Assembly: GCA_963824095.1 (NCBI GenBank)
Contig: CAWGNS010000009.1
Location: 124,001-188,000, forward strand
Source: JBBDWJ01 sp963824095
GTDB lineage: Bacteria > Acidobacteriota > Terriglobia > Bryobacterales > UBA6623
Direction: 5' to 3'
DNA length: 64,000 nt
How positions within the stretch are numbered: position 1 is the stretch's first letter; every line of letters starts with the position of its first letter. A model generated the notes under the pieces. The model was not told where the DNA came from. It worked only from the letters and a program-made list of their open reading frames with translations, and did not search any database. This document shows positions 53,684-62,529 of this stretch, piece by piece. A program made the translations under genes and the position numbers.

Positions 53684-56209
53684 CTACTCGTAGCGCAGCG
53701 CCACCATCGGATTCACCCGCGCAGCGCGCCGGGCCGGAAGGTACGCCGCCAGGGCGGCTACGCCCAGCAACACCGCTGCCGCCAGCGTGAACGCCAGCGG
53801 ATCGGTTGGCGAGGTGTCGTAAAGCAGGTTCGCCAACAGCCGGGTACTCGCGAACGCCGCGACCAGGCCGGCCGCCGCGCCGATGACCACCAGCAGCAGC
53901 GATTCGCGCAGAACCATCCACAACACCGAGCGCTGCTCGGCGCCCAGCGCCATGCGAATGCCGATTTCGCTGGTGCGGCGCGAGACCGCGTAACTCATCA
54001 CGCCGAACAGCCCGATCGAGGCCAGCAGCAGCGCCAGCAGGCCGAAGAACGTCGTCAGGTTGGTCATCAGGCGTTCCTGCTGCAGCGCGCGGTCGACTTG
54101 CGCGTCCATGGTGATCACCGAGCGCACCGGCAGATTGCGGTCGACTTCGGCCAGGGCCTGCTTGACCTCGCCCGTCAAGGCCGTCGTGTCGCCCCGCGTG
54201 CGAATCTCGAGCGACTGCAGCATCTGGGGCTCTTGATACACCGGCAGGAATGCCAGTTCCGGCTCTTCCTCGCGCATATCGTTGTACTTGGCATCGCGAG
54301 CAACGCCGACGATTTCGATGTTGGTTGTCTTGCCGTCGAAGCCGATGTGGCCCCCCAGGGCCGAGCGGCCCGCAAAGTAGCGCTCGGCGAACTTCTGGTT
54401 CACGATGGCTACCGGTGCGCCGCCGGTGCGGTCGTGTTCGTCGAACACGCGTCCCTCGGCCAGCGTCATGCCCACGGTTTCGAAATAGCCCGGCGTCACA
54501 TGCATTTGCCTCACGTTGCTCGGCTCGTCTTTGCCGGGCGTATAGCCTTCCACCTGCGCGCTCGAACTGCGCCGCGCGCCGCTCAACAGCGGCATGAACG
54601 ACACGCTCGCCGACTCGACCCCGGGAATCGCCTGCATGCGGTCGCGGATCTTGCGATAAAGCTCAGTCAGCCGCTCGGGCTTCTCTTCCGAGTAGCCGGC
54701 GCCGCGCGGATCGATGCCGACCAACAGGAGTTTTTCGGGCCGGAAGCCGAGGTTCAGACTGCGCAGGTTTCGCAGGCTGCCGACGAAGAGTCCGGCGCCC
54801 ACCAGCAGCAGCAGCGACAGCGCCACCTGGGTCACCACCAGCCCTTTGCTGAGCGTGAAGCGCGAGGTCTCGCCGATGGTGCCGCGCGATTGAACCTTGA
54901 GCGTGGGAGCGAGATCGAGCCGCGTGGCGCGCAGTGCCGGCGCCAGTCCGAACAGCAGGCCGGTGAGCACCGATATCGCCAAGGTGAAGCCGAGCACGCG
55001 CGCATCGGGATCGAGGTTGAGCGGGATCGTCTCCGCGCTGGCGTACACCATGCGCACCAGGAACTGTGTCGCCCAAGGCGCGATCAACAAGCCGGCCAGG
55101 CCGCCGGCGCCGGCGAGCAGCAGACTTTCGGTCAACAACTGCCGCACCAGCCGCCCGCGGCTGGCGCCCAGGGCGAGCCGCACACCGACTTCCTTGCGGC
55201 GTCCCGCGGCGCGCGCCAGCAGCAGGTTGGCGACGTTGGCGCAGGCGATCAGCAACACCAGCCCGACCACGCCCATCAGCAGGAACAAGGGTTGTTCATA
55301 GTTGCGGCGCAGCGACGAAAGAGCCTGCTGGGCCGGAACGATTTCGACGTGCCGCTGCGCAAGCCTGCGTTCCCGGTCGGGCGAGAGTTCACCGCCCGCT
55401 TCGGCGCGCAACGCCTGCTGGAACTCGAGGGTCATCGCCGCGCTGGCCTGCTTGACCGTGACGCCCGGTTTCAAGCGGCCCAGCAACAGCAGGAACGACA
55501 CCTTACGATCATTGAGCATCGGCCCAAAACGCGAGATTTCCTGCTGCATCGCCAGCGGAGCGAAGATGTCGGCATCTTGGCCGACCGTTTCGCCCCGAAA
55601 ACCCTTCGGAGCCACTCCAAGGACCGAGTAGGCCTGCCCGTTGAGGAGCAGGCTCCTGCCAACGATCGAAGGATCGGAAGCGAATCGCCGTTGCCAGTAA
55701 CCATGCGTCAACACCACCACCGGATGCGCTCCGGCGGTGACATCGTCGGGGGGATGGATGAGCCGCCCCAGGAGCGGCTGAATCCCCAAAACATCGAAGT
55801 AGTTGCCGCTGACCACGCGCGCGTTGGCCGCCTCCGGCTGCGCATCCGGACGCGCCGCGCTGTCGCGCATGTAGACGGTGTGGTCCATGCTATCGATGGC
55901 GGCCAGACTCTGAAAGATTGCGTTGCCGTCCCGCAGGTCTTTGTAGAGCGGGTAGGAATACAGCACGGTCGACCGATTGACCGGGTCGTCTTCGCCGTTG
56001 ATGCCGCGGCCCATTCCTTGTCCGAAGACAGCCAGTTCCTGCGGATCTTTGACGGGCAGCATTTTGAGCACGACGGCGTCGAGCAGCGTGAAGATGGCGG
56101 TGTTGGCGCCGATGCCGAGCGCCAGCGAGAGCACGGCGACGGCGGTGAAGCCGGGGTTGTTGCGGAACATCCGCAGCGCGTAACGCAGGTCTCCGAAAAG
56201 GTAGCTCAT
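53684..56209 (-). CDS. ADOP-type ABC permease, first of the tandem array
   Basis: 841 residues from ATG 56209 with GGAGCG six bases upstream. N-terminus MSYLFGDLRYALRMFRNNPG, first helix VLSLALGIGANTAIFTLLDA, core LVLLIACANVANLLLARAAG, fifth helix VTQVALSLLLLVGAGLFVGS, second periplasmic domain with MHVTPGYFETVGMTLAEGRV, end PARRAARVNPMVALRYE. It heads the minus-strand array of four orphan permeases; the full ATPase-permease-adaptor operon begins 450 bases upstream in the same direction but has its own permease. Confidence 0.92.
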   Translation of the reverse strand: MSYLFGDLRYALRMFRNNPGFTAVAVLSLALGIGANTAIFTLLDAVVLKMLPVKDPQELAVFGQGMGRGINGEDDPVNRSTVLYSYPLYKDLRDGNAIFQSLAAIDSMDHTVYMRDSAARPDAQPEAANARVVSGNYFDVLGIQPLLGRLIHPPDDVTAGAHPVVVLTHGYWQRRFASDPSIVGRSLLLNGQAYSVLGVAPKGFRGETVGQDADIFAPLAMQQEISRFGPMLNDRKVSFLLLLGRLKPGVTVKQASAAMTLEFQQALRAEAGGELSPDRERRLAQRHVEIVPAQQALSSLRRNYEQPLFLLMGVVGLVLLIACANVANLLLARAAGRRKEVGVRLALGASRGRLVRQLLTESLLLAGAGGLAGLLIAPWATQFLVRMVYASAETIPLNLDPDARVLGFTLAISVLTGLLFGLAPALRATRLDLAPTLKVQSRGTIGETSRFTLSKGLVVTQVALSLLLLVGAGLFVGSLRNLRSLNLGFRPEKLLLVGIDPRGAGYSEEKPERLTELYRKIRDRMQAIPGVESASVSFMPLLSGARRSSSAQVEGYTPGKDEPSNVRQMHVTPGYFETVGMTLAEGRVFDEHDRTGGAPVAIVNQKFAERYFAGRSALGGHIGFDGKTTNIEIVGVARDAKYNDMREEEPELAFLPVYQEPQMLQSLEIRTRGDTTALTGEVKQALAEVDRNLPVRSVITMDAQVDRALQQERLMTNLTTFFGLLALLLASIGLFGVMSYAVSRRTSEIGIRMALGAEQRSVLWMVLRESLLLVVIGAAAGLVAAFASTRLLANLLYDTSPTDPLAFTLAAAVLLGVAALAAYLPARRAARVNPMVALRYE

Positions 56210-56661
56210 GCTTTCGCTCCTGGAACGAACCGCTGCCCACGACCGTGGGATAGACAATCCTGTCTGGTCCCACTAGGGACCGGCAATTCCGCTGGTCGCC
56301 CGCCGGGTCAGCCGTGGGCAGGCCACGCTCACTGCCTCCGCTCGAAAGATCCTCACGGATATGCACCTCGGATGCCGCACCCGATCGGTTCGTAAATCTA
56401 GGAATCTAAAGGAGAAAGAGGGGGCGCTGGCCGTCCGCTTCTGGGAAAGTGTGTCTCGGAACCGGGATCGGGGCGCGGGGAAGCGCCGTACGTGGGTAGC
56501 AATTCGGGAAACGACTCGCTGCCGCCGCCGGGGCCGGCGTGGCATGCGGCCCGCACCACCTCCGGTGCGGACCTTTCGCCGGGCTTGTAGCTCTGTTGCC
56601 CGGCCCGCGGCGTGGATGTCCGGGCCGTAAGAAATGCGCCGTAAGAAATCAGTTGGCGGAA
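56210..56661. other. Intergenic region upstream of the permease array
   Basis: Contains the family C palindrome (56245-56285) and a short direct repeat GCCGTAAGAAAT twice (56622-56648). No gene or clear promoter recognised. Confidence 0.5.
56245..56285. repeat. Family C repeat upstream of the first permease
   Basis: GTGGGATAGACAATCCTGTC followed by TGGTCCCAC: a variant of the GGAACAGACA palindrome, 36 bases before the start codon at 56209. Confidence 0.65.
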
Positions 56662-57888
56662 CTACTCGGTTTGCTCCGCGGTATGCTCCCCGGCATCGTG
56701 CACGGTGACCTCGGCGCCATCTTTGAGATCGTTGCTGGGATGGACCACGACCTGGTCGCCCTCGTTGAGTCCGGAAACCACCTCGGCGGTCAATCCGCTG
56801 CGGTGGCCAACCTCAACCACGCGCCGCGCCGCCTTGCCTTCCGCAATCACGAAAACAGCCCAGCCGTCGCCGTGGCGAAACAAGGCGCTGGCGGGAACCT
56901 GCAGCACGTTCTGGCCTTCCCAGAGAATGAAAACCGCCTCGACGCGATAGCCGTCGCCGAGCCGTTCCCACTGCTCGTGGGGTGAAGTGAAGTCGGCGAT
57001 GACCAGGACGCGCTGCTCTTCGACGCCCAGAGCCGACACCTTGGTAAACCCGAACGGCTCAACGGTGCGCACGATGCCTTCGAGGGGCTGGTCGCCGCCC
57101 CAACGCTCGAACAACACGCGCGTGCCGGGGGCGATGCGCACGGCGTCGGATGAAAGCACTTCGATCTGCACTTCAAGCGTACGCGGGCTCCCCATCTCGA
57201 GCAGCGATTCGCCGGCGTTGACCACGCCCTCACTTTCGCGAAAGCGCTTCAGGACGCGCCCCGCGGTCGGCGCCCGCACCTCGACAAGCTCCGCCGGCGC
57301 CGTGTGGCTCGCCGCCGTGAAGTTCTTCAAAGCGACCCGCGCGGCTTCCAGTTCGCGCTCGGCCACGGTGACGTTGGCCTGCGAGGTTTCGAGGTTGGCC
57401 TTGGTGCGGCGGGCTTCGGTCTCGGCCCGATCGAGCTGTTCGCGGGGAATGGTCCCGGCGTCATAGAGCGATTGCAGGCGCGCCAGCTCTGATTCGGCAA
57501 AGCGCGCGTCCTCGGCGGCGACGCGCGTCGATTCCTGCGACGCTTGCAGCGAAGCCTGTGCCGTCTCGATGCGTGCTTCGGCCTCGGCGCGGCTGCGCGG
57601 GTCGAGCGCGCTTGAGCGCAGCGGCTCCAGGCGCGCCACGATCTGCCCGCCGCGCACGCTATCGCCGACCTCGAGCGCTATCCGCTGCAGAAAGCCGCTC
57701 ACTGGCGCCGAAATCACGTAGCGGTCGACCACCCGCGTCTTGCCTTCCTCGCGCACGGTGACGCGCAGCAGCCCACGGGTCACCGGGGCGGCGTCGACGA
57801 GCACTGGCTGCGGCAGAAAGCCGTAGCCGATCGCCATTACGACGACAATCAGTGCGATGATCCAGCCGATTTTTCTGCGCCACTTCAT
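56662..57888 (-). CDS. Periplasmic adaptor (HlyD/MacA-like) of an ABC efflux operon
   Basis: 408 residues. One anchor helix near the N-terminus (WIIALIVVVMAIGYGFL), lipoyl halves (VDRYVISAPVSGFLQRIALE and VEVRAPTAGRVLKRF), coiled-coil hairpin (about residues 100-195), beta-barrel (RIAPGTRVLFERWGGD) and a membrane-proximal domain (VVEVGHRSGLTAEVVSGLNE). It follows the permease by six bases, completing ATPase-permease-adaptor on the minus strand. Confidence 0.93.
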   Translation of the reverse strand: MKWRRKIGWIIALIVVVMAIGYGFLPQPVLVDAAPVTRGLLRVTVREEGKTRVVDRYVISAPVSGFLQRIALEVGDSVRGGQIVARLEPLRSSALDPRSRAEAEARIETAQASLQASQESTRVAAEDARFAESELARLQSLYDAGTIPREQLDRAETEARRTKANLETSQANVTVAERELEAARVALKNFTAASHTAPAELVEVRAPTAGRVLKRFRESEGVVNAGESLLEMGSPRTLEVQIEVLSSDAVRIAPGTRVLFERWGGDQPLEGIVRTVEPFGFTKVSALGVEEQRVLVIADFTSPHEQWERLGDGYRVEAVFILWEGQNVLQVPASALFRHGDGWAVFVIAEGKAARRVVEVGHRSGLTAEVVSGLNEGDQVVVHPSNDLKDGAEVTVHDAGEHTAEQTE

Positions 57889-57894
57889 GCGTAT

Positions 57895-60258
57895 CTACTC
57901 GCGGGTCTTGAGCACCGCTACGAGGTCGAGATGGTCCACCTTGCGCCGCACGATCAACCCCGAAATCACCGACGCCAGCAACACCACGACCGCCGCAAAG
58001 CTGTAGGTGCTGGGATCGATGATGAGCGGAATGCGGTAGAGATCGGTCTGCATCCCTATGCTCATCGAATAACACATCGCATAGCCGACGACAAAGCCGA
58101 GCGGAATCGCGAGGACCGTTAGAATCGCGAGCTCACCCAGCAGGATATAAGAAACCTCGCCGCGCGTGAAACCCAGCACGCGCAGGCTGGCCAGCTCGCG
58201 CGAGCGTTCCGAAAGCGCGATGCGCGCGCTGTTATAGACGACGCCGAAGGCGATCGAGCCTGCCAGCAGCGTGTTGAAGAAGGCAAAGGTGAGGATGGTT
58301 TGCGCCATCGTATCCTGGAAACTCTTCAGCGCCTTTCGGCGGACGACGGTGGCTGCGATGCGCGGCATCCCTTTCAACTCGGTGTAGATGGCGTTCTGGT
58401 AGCGCTGGTCGGCGCGCAGGAACGCTCCCGAAATGGCGTCCCCTTCGCGCATCATGCGATTGAGGGCGTCGCGCCGCATGTAGGCCGACACGCCGATGAA
58501 CTCCTTCACCACCGCCGCCAGCGGCACCTGGCGCACCGGCCGCGCGCCTTCGAGGATCTCGACCGTGAGCATGTCGCCGGGCTTGGCGCCCAGGATCGAG
58601 GCAAGCTGATCGGTAAGCAGGAGCCCGCCGGCAGGCAGCGCGATCGGGTCAAGGTTTTCGTCGAGCAGCCGCATCAGGTCGCCGCCGGGGTCGAAACCCT
58701 GAATCGCGCTGCGATATTCGCGGTGCTCGAAATGCAGCCGGACGGGGACCGAGCGAAACACCTCCCCATATTCGACACCGGGCAAGCTCAGCAGATCGTA
58801 GTAGGAGCGGTAGGAAGTGGGCTCGACGAAGGTCACCGAAATGTCGTCGCGCTGCGCCAGCCCGAATTGCACGTTGATCATGTAGTCCACCGCGTCCGAC
58901 GAGAACGTGCCCGTCATCACGATGGCGCACGAGAACGCGATGCCGACGGCGCTGAGCAGCGATTTCAGGGGTCGCCGCTCGAGGTTGCGGACGATCATGC
59001 GGGTGGGCTGGGCGAGCCAGCGCCGCAGGCCCAGCTTTTCGACCACGGATTCCCGATAGTGAGCCGGCGGTTCGGGCCGCATCGCCTCGGCCGGCGGCTG
59101 CCGCGCCGCCTGCATCACCGCATACAGCGTGCCGAGCAGCGCCGCGCCGACGCTGATCAACGCCGCGATCGCCACCACGCGCGGCTGCAGCTCGTAGAGC
59201 ATAAACGGGAACTTGTAGAACTTCGAATAGAGCGACGAGAGCCCGTACCCAAACCAGATTCCGAGCCCGGTTCCCAGAACGACGCCGGCCAGCACGATCA
59301 CGATGATCAGCTTCGAGAAATGTTCGATGACGTCGAGATTCGAATAGCCGAAGGCTTTCAGCGTGGCGATTTCTTCGCGTTGCGTACGCACCAGCCGGCT
59401 CACCACCACGTTCAACAGGAAGGCTGCGACGCCCAGGAAAATCGTCGGGAACATCGTCGCCATCTGTTCGAGCTGTTTAAACTCTTCGGAAAGGTAGCGG
59501 TGCGAAACCTGATCCTTGCGAGAGTAGGCGCCGAGACCTCCGTAGCGCGCCAGAAGCTGGTCGAGGCGTTGAATGACGTCGTCGGCCGAGGCGTGGGCGG
59601 CGAGCGTGATCGCGACGTCGTTGAACGCGCCGTCCATGTCGAAGGCGTTGGCGAGCGGCTGGTGGGCCATCCACAGGATGCCGTAACTCTTGAAATCGGG
59701 GAACATGTCCCCGGCGCGAATCTGATAGATGAATTCGGGGGCGAGCGCGGTGCCGACGATGGTCAGCTCCTTTCTCCGGCCGTTGAGGATGGCCGCTATG
59801 TGGTCGCCGGGGCGGTAGCCGTGCGCTTCGGCGAAGGCGTCGCTGACCAGCACCTCGTCGTCGCGCGTCGGGTCGACCATGCGGCCCTCGCGCAAATAGA
59901 TTTGATTGAGCAGCGACTCGCCGAACTGCCCGGTGGAGACCAGGTGTCCGGTAGCGGGGTCGGGGTAGTCCGGTAGGTCGAGATTCGCCGAAGCCACGAT
60001 GCGGGTTTCGACCTGCTGCACTCCGGGAATCGCGCGGATGCTCTCGCGGAGGCTCTCGGGAGCGCGTTTCAGCGAGGCGAAGACGTCGGCGAAGTGATAG
60101 TCGCGGTAGAAAACCGATTGCGTCAGCTTGAGCGAATGCAGCGTGCTGAGCGACATCACGAACGTCGCCACGCCGCTGGCGATCACCACGGCGATGGCCA
60201 GCGCCTGGCCCTTCATGCCCCACAGGTCACGCCACAGTTTGCGGTCGAGAGAGCTCAT
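57895..60258 (-). CDS. ABC transporter permease, duplicated FtsX/MacB type with partner ATPase
   Basis: 787 residues. Two FtsX-type modules: first helix ALAIAVVIASGVATFVMSLS, periplasmic domain with PGVQQVETRIVASANLDLPD, three-helix core (FPTIFLGVAAFLLNVVVSRL, LIIVIVLAGVVLGTGLGIWF, VVAIAALISVGAALLGTLYA), fifth helix LLSAVGIAFSCAIVMTGTFS, and a second core ending VDHLDLVAVLKTRE. Unlike the orphan ADOP proteins it has its own ATPase seven bases upstream and adaptor six bases downstream. The cargo may be a lipid or peptide; undetermined. Confidence 0.92.
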   Translation of the reverse strand: MSSLDRKLWRDLWGMKGQALAIAVVIASGVATFVMSLSTLHSLKLTQSVFYRDYHFADVFASLKRAPESLRESIRAIPGVQQVETRIVASANLDLPDYPDPATGHLVSTGQFGESLLNQIYLREGRMVDPTRDDEVLVSDAFAEAHGYRPGDHIAAILNGRRKELTIVGTALAPEFIYQIRAGDMFPDFKSYGILWMAHQPLANAFDMDGAFNDVAITLAAHASADDVIQRLDQLLARYGGLGAYSRKDQVSHRYLSEEFKQLEQMATMFPTIFLGVAAFLLNVVVSRLVRTQREEIATLKAFGYSNLDVIEHFSKLIIVIVLAGVVLGTGLGIWFGYGLSSLYSKFYKFPFMLYELQPRVVAIAALISVGAALLGTLYAVMQAARQPPAEAMRPEPPAHYRESVVEKLGLRRWLAQPTRMIVRNLERRPLKSLLSAVGIAFSCAIVMTGTFSSDAVDYMINVQFGLAQRDDISVTFVEPTSYRSYYDLLSLPGVEYGEVFRSVPVRLHFEHREYRSAIQGFDPGGDLMRLLDENLDPIALPAGGLLLTDQLASILGAKPGDMLTVEILEGARPVRQVPLAAVVKEFIGVSAYMRRDALNRMMREGDAISGAFLRADQRYQNAIYTELKGMPRIAATVVRRKALKSFQDTMAQTILTFAFFNTLLAGSIAFGVVYNSARIALSERSRELASLRVLGFTRGEVSYILLGELAILTVLAIPLGFVVGYAMCYSMSIGMQTDLYRIPLIIDPSTYSFAAVVVLLASVISGLIVRRKVDHLDLVAVLKTRE

Positions 60259-60265
60259 CGGGAAG

Positions 60266-61003
60266 CTACCAGCTCAGGTCGCGCGCACGCTTCTTGGCCG
60301 CGTTTTCGGCGACGTCGCTGACCAGCCCGTCGTGGATATGCATCACGCGGTCGGCCATGCCCTGGATGTCGGCGTTGTGGGTGATGATCACCGTCGTGGT
60401 GCCGAGTTCGTGATTGGCGCGCTCCAGCGCTTCGAGAACGACCACGCCGGTCGACGAATCGAGCGCGCCAGTCGGCTCGTCGCACAACAATACCGAGGGA
60501 TTTTTGGCGATCGCCCGCGCGATTGCGACGCGCTGCTGCTGGCCGCCGGAAAGCTGCGCCGGGAAGTGATCGAGGCGGTCGGCGAGCCCAACCACGGCCA
60601 GGGCGTCCTCGGGCTTCATCGGGTCGCGCGCGATTTCGGTGACGACGGCGACGTTTTCTCGCGCCGTCAGGCTCGGAATCAGGTTGTAGAACTGGAACAC
60701 AAAACCGACGTGATAGCGCCGGTATTCGGTCAATTCGCGGTCGGTCGCCCGGGTCAGGTCCTTGTCGTGATAGGTGACGCGCCCGCTGGTCGCGGTGTCG
60801 AGCCCGCCGAGAATGTTGACCAGAGTCGATTTTCCGCTGCCCGAGGGGCCCAGCAACACGACGAGTTCGCCGGAATACAACTCCAGGTCGATGCCCCGCA
60901 GCGCCTTCACCTGCACCTCGCCCATGTCGTACACCTTAGTCAGCCCTTCGGTGCGAAACACGACGGTCTTCGACGCGGCGGCCGTTGGTTCGTGGAGCGC
61001 CAT
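60266..61003 (-). CDS. ABC transporter ATPase of the efflux operon
   Basis: 245 residues from the ATG at 61003; an upstream in-frame ATG at 61090 would add 29 residues of no recognisable sense. Walker A GPSGSGKST, Q-loop FVFQFYNLIPSL, signature LSGGQQQRVAIARA, Walker B VLLCDEPTGALD, switch ITHNADI. LolD/MacB type. First gene of the operon ATPase-permease-adaptor. Confidence 0.94.
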   Translation of the reverse strand: MALHEPTAAASKTVVFRTEGLTKVYDMGEVQVKALRGIDLELYSGELVVLLGPSGSGKSTLVNILGGLDTATSGRVTYHDKDLTRATDRELTEYRRYHVGFVFQFYNLIPSLTARENVAVVTEIARDPMKPEDALAVVGLADRLDHFPAQLSGGQQQRVAIARAIAKNPSVLLCDEPTGALDSSTGVVVLEALERANHELGTTTVIITHNADIQGMADRVMHIHDGLVSDVAENAAKKRARDLSW

Positions 61004-61109
61004 GATGGGGCGGGGCAGGGAAGCGAGGTCGCGGCCGGCCCGGCTGTGGAATCCCGGGGCTGGCGCATGGATGTTCACCGCCGGCCCCATGCTTCTGATT
61101 GTCGCGCAG

Positions 61110-62369
61110 TCAGCCGACGATTTCGCGGATGTCGATCAGATAAAGCTGCCGCCCGTCACCGCCATGCGGCGAGTCGATCACCACTTTGCGCCCGTCAGGG
61201 CTGAATCGCGGGTGCGTATCGCATCGCCATTCGCCCTTGTACTCGGGTGGAGAACGAAAATGGCCCAGCGGGACACGCCGTCCCGTGGCGACTTCATACA
61301 GGTAAGGATGCTGCAAGCGCTCCTTGTCGGGATAGGTGTCGTTGAGAATCCAGTGGTTCCCCGGCAGATAAGTGCAGTGCCCATTGACGGTCATTACGTC
61401 GGGTCCGATCACTTCCACTTTCTCGGTGCGATCGGTGTAGAGGTAGAACTTGTTGCCGTGGGAAGGATGAAATGCCCAGGCGAGCACGTGCTCGGGATCG
61501 CGCCAGATGAAATGCGAGGTGTCGCCGTAAGGGTCGAGCACGTAAGGGTCTTCGCCGTGGGTGCCCATCGTAAACATGCGCGTGCCAAAGCCCCGGTTTC
61601 CCGAGCGGAATACCCAGCGGTGCAGGAAAATCATCCGCGACCCGTCGGGAGAGACCAGCAGGTGATTGAAGTACTGCTTCAGGCCGGTCGCGTCGCTGTG
61701 TGTATCGGGAATTTTCGCCGCCTGTGCGACCGAAAAGATCAGCTCCCGCTTGCCGGTTTTCAGATCCATGCGCCAGATGCCGACATCGTCGGGAATCAGT
61801 TTGTCCTTGTTGGGGTCGGGAATCCCGGTGTAGCCGTAGCCGGGCCGGGTATCGTTCAAGCGCCGGAAATCGGGCGCCACGGCCCAGCTTCCGTCGGGCG
61901 ACAGCGCATAGATCGGGTGAGGCAGAGTGCGGCGCCGGCCCGTCTTGACGTCGAGAATGTGGCTGACGAAATGGTCCCCTTCGCGGTCGTTCCAGATGAT
62001 TTCGCTCGGCGACCCGGGAATCCACTGCAACATGCAGCCCTGCTGCCAGCACCAGGCGCGCGTCTCGCCCAGGTCGGTCCAGCGGTCGTTGTCCTCGGTA
62101 TCCACCATGCCGATGCGAATGACGTCGTTGGGGCGCGGCGAGCGGTGCTGGAAATCGACCTCCATGCCGAGCACATAGCGGCTTGAGGGGTCGAACTCCC
62201 GCTTGTCGTAGTAGCCGAACCAGTGGTACTTCGGTCCGCGCGTAATGGCCCGCACCGGCGGCAGCTTTTCGCCGGCCGCCTGCAGAAACGACAGCTTGGC
62301 GGCGGTGAGACCCGCCGCGGCGAGGCCGCCCAGAAGCTGGCGCCGGCTGAGTTGGAACGATCGATCCAC
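61110..62369 (-). CDS. Tat-exported beta-propeller-like protein (PD40/oligogalacturonate-lyase-like)
   Basis: 419 residues from a GTG at 62369, preceded by GGGAG five bases upstream; longer in-frame reading is unlikely. The N-terminus (V)DRSFQLSRRQLLGGLAAAG is a twin-arginine signal. The mature part has repeated blade-like motifs with WD40-like/PD40 character: WFGYYDKREFDPSSRYVLG, YALSPDGSWAVAPDF, HLLVSPDGSRMIFLHRW, RFSPDGRKVVIDSPHGG. The closest recognised type is the oligogalacturonate-lyase-like propeller family, which can include lyases or ligand-binding proteins; the activity here is unproven. Confidence 0.75.
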   Translation of the reverse strand: MDRSFQLSRRQLLGGLAAAGLTAAKLSFLQAAGEKLPPVRAITRGPKYHWFGYYDKREFDPSSRYVLGMEVDFQHRSPRPNDVIRIGMVDTEDNDRWTDLGETRAWCWQQGCMLQWIPGSPSEIIWNDREGDHFVSHILDVKTGRRRTLPHPIYALSPDGSWAVAPDFRRLNDTRPGYGYTGIPDPNKDKLIPDDVGIWRMDLKTGKRELIFSVAQAAKIPDTHSDATGLKQYFNHLLVSPDGSRMIFLHRWVFRSGNRGFGTRMFTMGTHGEDPYVLDPYGDTSHFIWRDPEHVLAWAFHPSHGNKFYLYTDRTEKVEVIGPDVMTVNGHCTYLPGNHWILNDTYPDKERLQHPYLYEVATGRRVPLGHFRSPPEYKGEWRCDTHPRFSPDGRKVVIDSPHGGDGRQLYLIDIREIVG

Positions 62370-62380
62370 TTTGTCTCCCT

Positions 62381-62405
62381 CGTATACGCCTGGCTCTCGT
62401 ATACG
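62381..62405 (-). promoter_or_regulatory. Twin GTATAC palindromes upstream of the propeller gene
   Basis: CGTATACG occurs at 62381-62388 and 62398-62405, within a direct repeat GGCGTATACGAG (minus strand) with 17-base period, 12 to 36 bases before the GTG start. Position and symmetry fit a repressor site, though none is known to me with this sequence. Confidence 0.35.
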
Positions 62406-62529
62406 CCCTAACAGTTTACCGACAACCTGGCATGTAGAGCAGGCCCGCACTACAGTCGGGGCGCCGGACTGAGACACAAAGGACGGCTCGGGCGAGAACA
62501 AGTTTTCGCTAGACTGGGCAAAGGATCCC

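Noticed and set aside
54098..56395. 765-codon plus-strand open frame across the first ADOP permease
   Set aside because: Shadow of GC-rich third positions; translated sequence is His/Arg/Ala-rich and without domains. The opposite strand encodes a complete permease.
58300..59976. 558-codon plus-strand open frame opposite the efflux permease
   Set aside because: Same shadow effect; the permease on the minus strand has all expected helices.
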